Shown in pieces: positions 6,825-13,978 of a stretch of 15,403 bases of DNA. The position numbers and the translations under genes were made by a program. Below the pieces are notes generated by a model. The model made no database searches, was not told the DNA's origin, and saw only the letters and a list, made by a program, of their open reading frames with translations. Within the stretch, counting starts at the first letter, position 1. Each line of letters starts with the position of its first letter. The stretch lies in assembly GCA_034436035.1 (NCBI GenBank), contig DAOTVW010000072.1, forward strand, positions 1 to 15,403. Reading direction: 5' to 3'. Origin of the DNA: UBA4823 sp034436035 (GTDB lineage: Bacteria > Chloroflexota > Anaerolineae > Anaerolineales > UBA4823).

Positions 6825-6914
6825 CTAATCAACAGGCGCACTCCGAGAAGGCAAATTACCGTTTCCGCTAACGGCATTGCACTTCTGTGAATAATTGAGT
6901 ACGGTTGTTGACAT
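6825..6914 (-). CDS. 29-residue peptide ORF, unrecognised
   Basis: An ATG at 6914 has a textbook AGGAG (6923-6927) with 8-base spacing. The frame runs 29 codons to TAG, and a strong terminator starts 24 bases later. A promoter (TTGACA, 18 bases, TATATT) lies 42 bases upstream, so every part of a complete small gene is present. The peptide is polar, with one cysteine at residue 12 (YSQKCNAVSGNGN) and the C-terminus NLPSRSAPVD; it has no signal peptide or membrane segment. It could be a small protein, a peptide precursor, or a short leader in a regulatory RNA. No modification or export genes are adjacent, and I assign no function. Confidence 0.55.
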   Translation of the reverse strand: MSTTVLNYSQKCNAVSGNGNLPSRSAPVD

Positions 6915-6955
6915 TAAACTTGCTCCTAAAATTAATAATAGATTAGAATAACATT

Positions 6956-6985
6956 AATATATCATGAGAATTTGAATTCTGTCAA
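6956..6985 (-). promoter_or_regulatory. Sigma-70-type promoter of the 29-codon unit
   Basis: On the minus strand a perfect TTGACA (6980-6985) is followed after 18 bases by TATATT (6956-6961); shifting by one base gives a 17-base spacer to ATATAT. It begins 14 bases beyond the stop of the mutarotase-like gene, so the small unit can be transcribed on its own. Confidence 0.7.
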
Positions 6986-6999
6986 GGGTAATAGCAAAT

Positions 7000-7878
7000 C
7001 TATTTCAGTGTCTGGATAATACGAATGATATTTGGCGGTAGAAAGGGCTGATCTAATTGATCGAAAAATTCCCAGGTTTCGATGTGGGTGATGGAATCGC
7101 CTGGTTTAATTTTGGTGAGCGGGGCGATGCTTTCCAGTTCAATGAAATGTTCATCACAATAAATTTCTGCATTGGAATTGTGATCTGGATGAAGTCGATT
7201 GGGGAAAACATCGAAACGCTTAAGGAAGAGGATCTCATCTATCCAATAGCCGATCCAGCCACTTTGGTTAAAGGTGCCTATTTTGAAGGGCCCATGCTCC
7301 GCCATTGGTTTGACAAGGATGAACTCGTCGGTCAAGGTCAGGCGGGAATCATTAATCTGGGTGTAACTCCACAGGGCGATATGGCGATTGGGTAACAGGT
7401 TATCCTGTGAAATGGGGTGGTGCATCGGTAAAATTGCCACGCCGCCATGACGAAACATGGTTATTGCCCATGGGGCAAGTTCGATTTCCCACAAACCTTC
7501 GTTAATAAGGGTGTGTTGAACTGTTACTTCTGGGTGTTGTGGGTTTATCTGAATAACAATTTGTTTGCGGATATGCGTGGCTGGTTCGGTTTTCCCATCG
7601 AGGAGGACACCATTCGCTAATTCTTTCAGTGTAACGCCTTCGTCGTCGGGGATATATGAACGGGGCATTGATTCTGGTGCATGCCATAGACGATGACCAC
7701 CAATGTAATGGTAATCTCCAAATGGGGTTGGCGTAGCAATCTGTGGAACTTCGGCGAGTAAATTTCTCGACCCTTTATAACTCAAACCGATAATGCGTGG
7801 GCCAGCTTTTGATAAACAATCTAACTCAATGTTTCCCGCGCTGAGGTGATAAGTGGAATGATGTTCTACTTCAATCAT
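7000..7878 (-). CDS. Aldose 1-epimerase-like protein (galactose mutarotase fold)
   Basis: The 292-residue protein reads as an all-beta galactose-mutarotase-like protein. Supporting patterns are AGPRIIGLSYKGSRNLL near the N-terminus, GGHRLWHAPESMPRSYIPDD around residue 60, a central HTLINEGLWEIELAPWAITMF block, and NAEIYCDEHFIELESIAPL near the C-terminus, a region that often carries the catalytic Glu. These support membership in the superfamily rather than a proven mutarotase. It starts 9 bases after the DeoR stop, with only a weak GAG upstream, so it is probably translated with that gene. Beside a sugar ABC transporter it plausibly acts on the imported sugar or a derivative. The substrate is unknown. 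Confidence 0.75.
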   Translation of the reverse strand: MIEVEHHSTYHLSAGNIELDCLSKAGPRIIGLSYKGSRNLLAEVPQIATPTPFGDYHYIGGHRLWHAPESMPRSYIPDDEGVTLKELANGVLLDGKTEPATHIRKQIVIQINPQHPEVTVQHTLINEGLWEIELAPWAITMFRHGGVAILPMHHPISQDNLLPNRHIALWSYTQINDSRLTLTDEFILVKPMAEHGPFKIGTFNQSGWIGYWIDEILFLKRFDVFPNRLHPDHNSNAEIYCDEHFIELESIAPLTKIKPGDSITHIETWEFFDQLDQPFLPPNIIRIIQTLK

Positions 7879-7887
7879 CGCTATGGC

Positions 7888-8700
7888 TCATTGGGCAATA
7901 ATAACTTCGACGCCAAGGTTACGGACAGCTTCAATGAATTCTGGCGGCGCATCGCTATCCGTGATGAAGACGTGAAAAGCACTAATTGGCTTGATAGGGA
8001 CAAAGCCAGCTCTCCCGATTTTTGAGCTATCGGCGACGAGCACTGCTTTTCTTGCCCTTTCAACCATCCTGCGGTCTACTTCTGCCATGAGGACATTGGC
8101 AGTAGTTGCCCCACCATCTAATGTCAAGCCATCAGCACCGAGAAAGGCGATATCTGCGGTGATATCCCCTAACAGTTCAATGGTTTGTGGACCAATTGTG
8201 GCTTGATAATCTGGTAAGAAGAGTCCACCGAGAATGGTGAGATTGGGGGAGGGCCATTTGAGGATTTCTTGGGCCACGGGGAGAGAGTTGCTGACCATCG
8301 TAATGAGATTGTTCATGCGCATAGAATTAGGGATAGCCCGAACAATTTGAAGTGTCGTTGTTCCAGAAGCAATAAGGATGATATCCCCTTGATGGATCAT
8401 CTCCACCGCAGCTTTACCGATCGCCGCTTTCGCTTTGATATGCAGCTTTTCTTTTTCAACGAATGTGTCGGTACGGAAATTTGCCGGGATAGCTACAGCC
8501 CCACCATGGACTCTCTTTAGACGTTTATCTTCTTCCAGGATGATGAGATCACGGCGAATAGAAGTTTCGGTGACATGGAACTTTTTCACGAGATCGGAAA
8601 CGAAAACCTTCCCATTTTCAATGACCATCTGGGCAATCTGGGAGCGCCGTTCCGCTGCGGTATATTCATTTGAATCATTATTTCTCATAATCACCTTCAT
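7888..8700 (-). CDS. DeoR-family transcriptional regulator
   Basis: The ~270-residue protein has an N-terminal winged helix-turn-helix (ERRSQIAQMVIENGKVFVSDLVKKFHVTETSIRRDL) with the DeoR recognition-helix signature TETSIRRDL and the following LKRVHGGA. It is followed by a sugar-phosphate-sensing domain: IASGTTTLQI, TMVSNSLPVA, LTILGG, FLGADGL, and VLVADSSKIG. DeoR proteins commonly repress sugar genes and respond to a phosphorylated sugar. The start is uncertain: ATG at 8700, ATG at 8688 (AGGTG very close), or TTG at 8718. It lies between the permease genes and the mutarotase-like gene, so it probably controls this locus and its own operon. Three TTATCA-type half-sites lie just upstream. Confidence 0.9.
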   Translation of the reverse strand: MKVIMRNNDSNEYTAAERRSQIAQMVIENGKVFVSDLVKKFHVTETSIRRDLIILEEDKRLKRVHGGAVAIPANFRTDTFVEKEKLHIKAKAAIGKAAVEMIHQGDIILIASGTTTLQIVRAIPNSMRMNNLITMVSNSLPVAQEILKWPSPNLTILGGLFLPDYQATIGPQTIELLGDITADIAFLGADGLTLDGGATTANVLMAEVDRRMVERARKAVLVADSSKIGRAGFVPIKPISAFHVFITDSDAPPEFIEAVRNLGVEVIIAQ

Positions 8701-8730
8701 GTCTTTCCGTAAATTCAACGATACCCAATG

Positions 8731-8779
8731 TTATCAATAATTTGTAATTTTGATAATGTTTCTGTCTTATTCATTATCA
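8731..8779. promoter_or_regulatory. Three TTATCA/TGATAA half-sites upstream of the DeoR gene
   Basis: In the 100-base gap between the permease and DeoR genes, TTATCA occurs at 8731-8736 and 8774-8779, and TGATAA at 8751-8756. The second and third extend to TGATAATG and CATTATCA, an exact 8-base inverted pair with a 13-base spacer. Starts are 20 and 23 bases apart, about two helical turns, on AT-rich DNA. An operator for the adjacent DeoR protein is an inference. Confidence 0.4.
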
Positions 8780-8820
8780 TTGAAAATTGATTACCCATAA
8801 TGAAAATTCGTAAATAATCA

Positions 8821-9657
8821 TTACCTAGTGGCGCCGGCACCGATCCCTTTGATGATGTAGCGTTGGAACAACGCATAAACGAGGATTGCAGGGATTGCTG
8901 CCAGCACCAAACCAGCAAACTGAAAGGTTGGGTCACCCGAATAACGAGAAATTAATGCTGCTAAAGCGACCATAACCGTACGGAGGTTCATGTCTTGGAT
9001 CAAAATCATCGGTGTGAACAAATCGTTCCAGGTGACGATAAAATAATAAATAATACATAAGATGATTGCTGGTCTACCCATAGGGACAATGACGTAACGA
9101 ATTACATCCACATAGCCAGCTCCATCTAACTCGGCTGCTTCGATAAGCTCATCGGGAATACCGCGGAAAGCGGCGGTTAACAACAAAATGGCTTCGGATA
9201 AGAACATACCTAAATATGTGAGAATGACAGACCAGTAGGTGTTAACCAGGTGAAGCTTAGAAAATAACATGTAAATAGGGATAATGGTTACCTGCACGGG
9301 CACAAACATACTCGAAATGATCAAGAAATAAATGACATCACTACCAAGGAATTTTAATTTTGAGAATGCATAACTGGCGATGATCCCAAACAATAAGATA
9401 AATATGATTGTGAAAGTGGAGATGATAAAGGTATTTTTGAATAAATTAAAAATCTTAAACTGGCTGATCATCGTTTGATAATTTTCCCAGGCCAGATGTT
9501 GAAAATCAGGAAGACTAAAAGGGTTTTTGAGGTATTCGGTATGGGTCTTTAGCGAGTTAATGAACATAAAAACCAATGGATAGAGGTTTGATATCGCTAA
9601 AAAGAGAAGGAGAAGGAAGATAATAGTACGGGAGATTTTTTGTTTCAGTCGTTTCAT
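8821..9657 (-). CDS. ABC sugar transporter permease, MalG/UgpE type
   Basis: This ~278-residue inner-membrane protein has six hydrophobic segments, beginning with a long one near residues 7-25. The cytoplasmic EAA loop that contacts the ATPase reads EAAELDGAGYVDVIRYVIVP. The C-terminus (LFQRYIIKGIGAGATR) is typical of the MalG subgroup. I use the ATG at 9657. A GTG at 9684 is in frame, has AAGG upstream at a short distance, and would overlap the preceding permease by 14 bases; both starts are possible. It pairs with the MalF-type permease upstream to form the membrane channel for the substrate bound by the lipoprotein at 10719-12059. Confidence 0.92.
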   Translation of the reverse strand: MKRLKQKISRTIIFLLLLFLAISNLYPLVFMFINSLKTHTEYLKNPFSLPDFQHLAWENYQTMISQFKIFNLFKNTFIISTFTIIFILLFGIIASYAFSKLKFLGSDVIYFLIISSMFVPVQVTIIPIYMLFSKLHLVNTYWSVILTYLGMFLSEAILLLTAAFRGIPDELIEAAELDGAGYVDVIRYVIVPMGRPAIILCIIYYFIVTWNDLFTPMILIQDMNLRTVMVALAALISRYSGDPTFQFAGLVLAAIPAILVYALFQRYIIKGIGAGATR

Positions 9658-9670
9658 GGTGTTATCTGGT

Positions 9671-10582
9671 TTATTCCCATTCACTGACCTTGTTGGTAAA
9701 TCGCATCTCTGCGATAGTTAGGATGAGAATAATGATTAATAAGATCACTGCTAAACCACAAGCGAATCCATAGTTTGCACTGGCTTGGTAGAATTTGGTA
9801 TAAATCATATAATCAATTGTAGAAGTTTCGTAACCGGGACCACCATAGGTAATCGAATATATGAAAGCAAAGATACCGGTGAATGTCCATACCATAGACA
9901 TTATTACCCCGTATTCGAGTGTGCGCGAAATCATCGGGACGATGATATAGAAAGTACGTTGCCAGAAATTAGCGCCATCCACGGTTGCAGCTTCGATAAC
10001 ATCGGGTGAAATTTTGGACATACCGCCTAGGATGACAATTGCCTGCCAACCGATAGAAAACCAGGTTAAACAAAGCACCAAGACAAATAATGCCGAGGCA
10101 CTATGTCCAAGCCATTCAATGGCAAGAAAATCGAGACTCAATTTACGGAGCACCAGGTTAATTGGCCCATCTAATCCAAATGCAATCCGAAAGAGATAAC
10201 CGATAATCACTGCCGAGATGATTTGAGGGACATAAACAATCGTTCGAAAGAATTGCCACCCGGCTACTTCTTCATATAGCAAGACAGCCACAAAAAGCCC
10301 TAAAACGATTTGTAAAGGAACGCTAATCAATAAAACTGCATTATTGCGCAGCAGCGTCCAAAATGGGCTATTGGTGAAGATATCTATGTAATTTTTTAGC
10401 CCGACCCAATTATTACGGTAGAGACCATCCCAATCGGTGAAACTGCGATAAATAGCAGCCAGAATAGGATAGAAGCGGATAAATATCATAATGAAAAGAA
10501 CAGGAATGACCGATAATATTCCTTGAATCGATTTGATATGGCGCCAGCTCAAATGAAACCTACGAGTGATTGGAATGTTCAT
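9671..10582 (-). CDS. ABC sugar transporter permease, MalF/UgpA type
   Basis: This 303-residue integral membrane protein has six predicted membrane segments, the first near residues 20-43. An external region follows it with the MalF-type pattern SFTDWDGLYRNNWVGLKNY. The EAA loop reads EAATVDGANFWQRTFYIIVP. It forms a heterodimer with the MalG-type permease encoded next; the gap is 13 bases or an overlap, depending on that gene's start. The ATG at 10582 lacks a clear Shine-Dalgarno motif, although a possible extended -10 promoter lies about 55 bases upstream. No ATP-binding subunit is encoded in the window. Confidence 0.92.
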   Translation of the reverse strand: MNIPITRRFHLSWRHIKSIQGILSVIPVLFIMIFIRFYPILAAIYRSFTDWDGLYRNNWVGLKNYIDIFTNSPFWTLLRNNAVLLISVPLQIVLGLFVAVLLYEEVAGWQFFRTIVYVPQIISAVIIGYLFRIAFGLDGPINLVLRKLSLDFLAIEWLGHSASALFVLVLCLTWFSIGWQAIVILGGMSKISPDVIEAATVDGANFWQRTFYIIVPMISRTLEYGVIMSMVWTFTGIFAFIYSITYGGPGYETSTIDYMIYTKFYQASANYGFACGLAVILLIIILILTIAEMRFTNKVSEWE

Positions 10583-10637
10583 AACTTTATAAGTAGACTA
10601 AATGATAAGGGTGATTTGTCTCTCGGTATTTAATCAT

Positions 10638-10646
10638 TTTATACCA
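10638..10646 (-). promoter_or_regulatory. Possible extended -10 element ahead of the permease genes
   Basis: On the minus strand TGGTATAAA matches an extended -10 (TGnTATAAT) in the gap between the binding-protein and permease genes. A -35 match at the right distance is poor. It sits inside a small inverted repeat, GGTAT/ATACC (10625-10645). It may allow permease transcription independent of the hairpin upstream. Confidence 0.3.
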
Positions 10647-10668
10647 CGTTATTTAAGAAAAGACATTG

Positions 10669-10707
10669 GGCTGGGGTATCTTCATGCGTATTGAAAATAC
10701 CCCAGCC
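10669..10707 (-). terminator. Hairpin between binding-protein and permease genes (attenuator or mRNA stabiliser)
   Basis: GGCTGGGGTAT (10669-10679) and ATACCCCAGCC (10697-10707) form an 11-bp perfect stem with a 17-base loop, beginning 12 bases after the binding-protein stop. Only a short mixed TCTTTTCTT tract follows some bases later, so termination would be partial. Such hairpins after solute-binding-protein genes usually allow more binding protein than permease to be made. Confidence 0.7.
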
Positions 10708-10718
10708 TCACGGATACA

Positions 10719-12059
10719 TTAAGGTTGAACTTTATCTTTGTCCAATTGTTGTGTGAACTCAGCCGGCGTCATTTTACCGGTTAAGACCAAGGGAAGTAGT
10801 TTATTGAAGTCATCCACGACTTGGGGTGACAGGGAATTGTCCACCCAGAAAACATAATTCTGACCCCATTGGAACATTTTTGCTGCAATGGAACCAGGTT
10901 TCAAATTCAATTCTGCTTCCGTTAGGTCCTTCCGAACTGGTACGACCGTTTGGGTTTGATTGAATTGCAACACTTCTGATTTCGAATTCAAGAAGGACAT
11001 CAATTTCACCGCTAATTCCACATTTTTGGAATTCTTCGATACGACCATACTTTGACCTGGTCCACCGATTAGACTGTTTTTAATTTTCGCGGTGGTGGAA
11101 ATATCGGGGGGTAAAATAGCTCCAACATTTTCTTCCCCTAAGGCATCCTGAGCGTCTTTTACGCCAAATGAACCGTTCGGGAATAATGCGACCTGTCCTT
11201 GTAAGAATTTGTTCCAGGAATCGCCGGATGTGGCTGCGTCTTGATTCATATAGCCAAGGGCATAGATTTTATGGTAAAGGTCTAAGGCGGCTAATAACGC
11301 CTGGTCATCGGCGAATTTGCTCTTGCCTTGATCTTCGGCGAGGATTGGTTCTATTCCGTTTTGCTGTACCCACCAATAGGCAGCTATATAGAAGAAATAA
11401 TATGTGTAACCCTGTCCTTCGTCCGCTGCCATTGGAAGGTAACCTTTGCTTTTAATTTTTTCCATAGCAGCCAAGAAGTCATCTGCGGTGCGGGGTGGAT
11501 TGTTCTCAAAATCTAACCCACTTTCCTGAATAATTTTCTTGTTATATAAGAAAAAGCAAACTTGGTTGTTGGGTACCGGATAACCAATAATCGGATTACC
11601 TTGTTTGAAATCCAGGGTCACGGTGTCCCAACCATTAATGTTCTCCAGGTCTTCTTTCGGTATATATTGGGTAATGGGGGTGATGACGTCCTTGAGGGCA
11701 AAAATAAATTGGCCTGCCCACAAGTTGGCGATATCCGGTGCGTTCCCAGCTAATCCAGCGGTACGGAAAGTTTGGTGAGCTTGTAAAGCATCGGAGGACA
11801 CAGTCATTTCAACCGTAACGCCTGGATTAGCTTGTTCGAATCGCTTGAACGCCTTGGAGATGTACCATTGGTCTTGGGATAATTTTTGTTCGTTGGGACC
11901 GATAAAACTATCCCGTCCATTTATCCATATTGTCAGTTTTGTTGGTTGAGCTTGTGGTTGTGAGGTTTCGCTAGGCTGTTTTGGTGCGCAACCCGCGGCG
12001 AGCAATACAGAAGAAGCAATAAACAACATGCTTATGAGGATTTGGAAGGCTCTTTTCAT
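10719..12059 (-). CDS. Extracellular sugar-binding lipoprotein of an ABC transporter
   Basis: The 446-residue protein belongs to the family 1 solute-binding proteins (MalE/UgpB-like). It has a Lys-Arg start, a hydrophobic segment and a lipobox LLAAGC with the lipidated cysteine at residue 24, so it is anchored outside the membrane. A Ser/Pro/Gln linker then leads to the first domain strand (LTIWINGRD). Typical family stretches follow: FKRFEQANPGVTVEMTV, GNAPDIANLWAG, GQVALFPNGSFGV and VVSKNSKNVELAVKLMSFLNS. The ATG at 12059 has AAGGAG six bases upstream; the 18-codon extension to 12113 is not part of the signal peptide. A promoter lies about 200 bases upstream. The likely substrate is a mono- or oligosaccharide, not further defined. 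Confidence 0.93.
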   Translation of the reverse strand: MKRAFQILISMLFIASSVLLAAGCAPKQPSETSQPQAQPTKLTIWINGRDSFIGPNEQKLSQDQWYISKAFKRFEQANPGVTVEMTVSSDALQAHQTFRTAGLAGNAPDIANLWAGQFIFALKDVITPITQYIPKEDLENINGWDTVTLDFKQGNPIIGYPVPNNQVCFFLYNKKIIQESGLDFENNPPRTADDFLAAMEKIKSKGYLPMAADEGQGYTYYFFYIAAYWWVQQNGIEPILAEDQGKSKFADDQALLAALDLYHKIYALGYMNQDAATSGDSWNKFLQGQVALFPNGSFGVKDAQDALGEENVGAILPPDISTTAKIKNSLIGGPGQSMVVSKNSKNVELAVKLMSFLNSKSEVLQFNQTQTVVPVRKDLTEAELNLKPGSIAAKMFQWGQNYVFWVDNSLSPQVVDDFNKLLPLVLTGKMTPAEFTQQLDKDKVQP

Positions 12060-12130
12060 CTCAGACTCCTTTTTTGGGGAAATTAGTTCTTGGATTGAAT
12101 TTGTTGGTTTCAAAACAAAATAAGTTTTTA

Positions 12131-12143
12131 TATCACCGCCTTT
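12131..12143 (-). other. Near-complete anti-Shine-Dalgarno match inside the leader
   Basis: On the minus strand AAAGGCGGTGATA matches 11 of 13 bases of the sequence complementary to the usual 16S rRNA 3' end. It lies 71 bases upstream of the binding-protein ATG, and no useful start codon follows: the GTG within it meets TAA after one codon, and a TTG further on is followed by one sense codon and TGA. It may act as a ribosome standby site. The stretch 12060-12261 otherwise holds the AT-rich leader and a minimal 4-codon ORF, with nothing else I can support. Confidence 0.4.
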
Positions 12144-12261
12144 CTAAATTATGAAAATGCGTGATCAGGGATAAGTGAGATGTAAGAAACAACGCTAAGC
12201 CATAACCATTAAATATTTATTCTCCTAGATATCCAAATAAAACCGTTTTTTTCTAACAAAA

Positions 12262-12290
12262 ATTATATAGTAGATTATGTTCAAAGTCAA
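12262..12290 (-). promoter_or_regulatory. Sigma-70-type promoter of the sugar transporter locus
   Basis: On the minus strand TTGACT (12285-12290) and a perfect TATAAT (12262-12267) are separated by exactly 17 bases. Transcription would start near 12255, giving a leader of about 195 bases before the binding-protein ATG. No operator of the TTATCA type was seen here. Confidence 0.8.
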
Positions 12291-12393
12291 GAGGATAACG
12301 GATATAAAAACAATCATAAACATCACAATGAATGTTATATTATGTTGTCCTTATGTTTTGTATTATGTGCGGAAATTAACAAATAATCCTTTA

Positions 12394-12414
12394 TTTAGGG
12401 TTAAAAAACCTAAA
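12394..12414 (-). terminator. Weak AT-rich hairpin after the metallophosphatase gene
   Basis: TTTA-GGTT pairs with AACC-TAAA around a TTTT loop with one bulged base, 18 bases beyond the stop of the metallophosphatase gene. The stem is AT-rich and no clear T-run follows, so termination here would be inefficient. The stretch 12291-12393 between this point and the transporter promoter shows no gene. Confidence 0.25.
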
Positions 12415-12432
12415 CAACCAAGCAGCACCGCA

Positions 12433-13437
12433 TTATGGAGATTTTTTTATTTCGTATTGGTCAATCAATTTACCGGAGGAGGAAAAAAATTGAAAGATCA
12501 AGCCATTTGCATCCGCTGTGACGAGCATTGCCCCATGCTCGCCATTAAATCGCTTCTGGCTGCCTTCGGTTGGTTCCCCGAAATCATATAAGCTTCCACC
12601 ACCTGCGCCATTGATAAAATACACTAATCCATTTTCTATCAATCGTTCATAATAATGATCATGACCACATAGTATTGCATCTGCTCCCCAATCTTGAAAC
12701 GGCCAGCGCATCCATTCTACAGCTCCGCGTAATCCGGATGTATAAGGTGGGTGATGCATCACTACCAACTGCCATGGTAAAGTCGATGATTGGAGTTTTT
12801 CTTTCAACCATTGTGCTTGGATTGAACTGCTACCCACACCATCTGGTTCATTGGAGTCACTATCTAACATAAAAAAGTGAACGACCCCCCAGGTGAAATC
12901 ATAATACCGTTCATTTCCTGGTAATTGAAAATAATCGAGATACGGTTGTGCGGCTTGGCTCATCCAGTCGTGATTGCCAAGGGTGGGAAAGAAAAGGTTG
13001 TTGACCGCTCCTTTGCCATATTTCCCGTGATATGGTGCGATGTATTCATGGTAAAACTGACCGATATTCTCATCGATTGTGTTTGCGGAACCAGTTGGAT
13101 AATTATTATCACCAGTTGTGACAATAAAATCGGGTTGCCAACTTTTAACCAATTCAGCCACGCGTGCTTCATTGTTATCGCCAGAGCCATAATCCCCAAT
13201 TACCGCAAAATGAATTGAGGGTTGAGGGGTTGGAGTGGAGGTTGAGGTGACCGAAATTTCGATTGGCGTGCTTGTAATGGGGAAAGCTTCAGAAAAAGGA
13301 GTCGATGTGGGAGAGGAGGTTTGGGAGAGTGGTGGAAGTGTGCTGGGCGTTGGTAGGTTTGTTAACGGTGAACAGGCTGCGATAACAAAGATGAGCACTC
13401 CTAAAAGCCTAATTTTATTTAACCATTGCGGTTTCAT
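12433..13437 (-). CDS. Lipoprotein metallophosphatase (purple-acid-phosphatase-like)
   Basis: The 334-residue protein has a signal peptide with lipobox VIAAC (Cys22), then a long Ser/Thr/Pro linker (about 25-73), placing a calcineurin-like metallophosphatase domain outside the membrane. The metal-ligand motifs appear in order: GDYGSGD (Asp82), GDNNY (Asp110, Asn111), GNHDW, HHPPY and GHDHYYER. The order and the tyrosine after GDNN resemble tartrate-resistant/purple acid phosphatases. The activity is probably hydrolysis of a phosphomonoester, substrate unknown. I chose the ATG at 13437 so that the signal peptide starts MKPQWLNKIR; the ribosome binding site is weak. It begins 10 bases after the stop of the DUF1232 gene, so the two are probably co-transcribed. 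Confidence 0.88.
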   Translation of the reverse strand: MKPQWLNKIRLLGVLIFVIAACSPLTNLPTPSTLPPLSQTSSPTSTPFSEAFPITSTPIEISVTSTSTPTPQPSIHFAVIGDYGSGDNNEARVAELVKSWQPDFIVTTGDNNYPTGSANTIDENIGQFYHEYIAPYHGKYGKGAVNNLFFPTLGNHDWMSQAAQPYLDYFQLPGNERYYDFTWGVVHFFMLDSDSNEPDGVGSSSIQAQWLKEKLQSSTLPWQLVVMHHPPYTSGLRGAVEWMRWPFQDWGADAILCGHDHYYERLIENGLVYFINGAGGGSLYDFGEPTEGSQKRFNGEHGAMLVTADANGLIFQFFSSSGKLIDQYEIKKSP

Positions 13438-13447
13438 AACGATGTGC

Positions 13448-13816
13448 TCACTTCGGTTCTTCCCAGAACTCAGCATCAGTAATATCTTCTTCTTTTATTT
13501 CGGGTGTACCGCTGTCTTGATTCTGCCCACTGATGAAGTGATGAATAGCTCGCAGGTGTTCTTCTACGATTTCTTGGGGACATAATTCCACGAATAGATA
13601 TGCTCCCAGCCAAATTACCATTGCATCGTCAATTGGACCGGGGGCTAAATCGGGCAGGATGAGATAAACGAGAGATGCAATCGGCAATAACTTAAGCAAA
13701 GGGTTAATGCGATTATCAGCGAGGAGGCGAAGGATTAATTTAATGCGAGCTGAGAGATCATTAAAAAAACCGCTGTTCGGGGCTGTTTGAATTTTTCGTC
13801 TGTTTTTACTGTCCAT
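13448..13816 (-). CDS. DUF1232 (YkvA-like) membrane protein
   Basis: The 122-residue protein contains the DUF1232 signature LIPDL-x-PGPIDDAMVIWLG (here LILPDLAPGPIDDAMVIWLG) between two hydrophobic segments (about residues 36-53 and 60-75), with a basic N-terminus and an acidic C-terminal tail. The function of this family is unknown. I chose the ATG at 13816, preceded by AGGAGGAGCC, which is a near-ideal ribosome binding site; the GTG at 13831 would place that site inside the gene. It precedes the metallophosphatase gene by 10 bases. Confidence 0.85.
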   Translation of the reverse strand: MDSKNRRKIQTAPNSGFFNDLSARIKLILRLLADNRINPLLKLLPIASLVYLILPDLAPGPIDDAMVIWLGAYLFVELCPQEIVEEHLRAIHHFISGQNQDSGTPEIKEEDITDAEFWEEPK

Positions 13817-13836
13817 GGCTCCTCCTAACACACGCT

Positions 13837-13842
13837 ATTATA
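13837..13842 (-). promoter_or_regulatory. Possible -10 element of the DUF1232/phosphatase pair
   Basis: TATAAT on the minus strand lies 20 bases before the ATG at 13816, giving a short leader that contains the AGGAGG site. No convincing -35 is present 16-18 bases upstream. Confidence 0.35.
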
Positions 13843-13898
13843 CTTTTATATACGATAAATTATCCATGTAGGTGCGGACTGGGTGGAATCAAATTAAA

Positions 13899-13952
13899 TG
13901 CGCAAATCCCACAACAGAAATAACCCCGCTTATTTCATGTGGAATTTGTGCG
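13899..13952 (-). terminator. Long hairpin ending the infC-rpmI-rplT operon
   Basis: A 15-base outer arm (13899-13913) pairs with 13938-13952 with two mismatches and one wobble, and an inner perfect stem pairs GAAATAA (13917-13923) with TTATTTC (13930-13936) around a 6-base loop. It starts 26 bases beyond the rplT stop and is followed on the minus strand by ATTTAATTTG. The T-run is modest, but the position and size fit an operon terminator. Confidence 0.6.
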
Positions 13953-13978
13953 AAAATTGATTTCGTTTAAATCGCTTC

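Noticed and set aside
12277..12591. 104-codon plus-strand frame
   Set aside because: It overlaps the minus-strand metallophosphatase 3' end and the transporter promoter; AT-rich composition and no ribosome binding site or family pattern.
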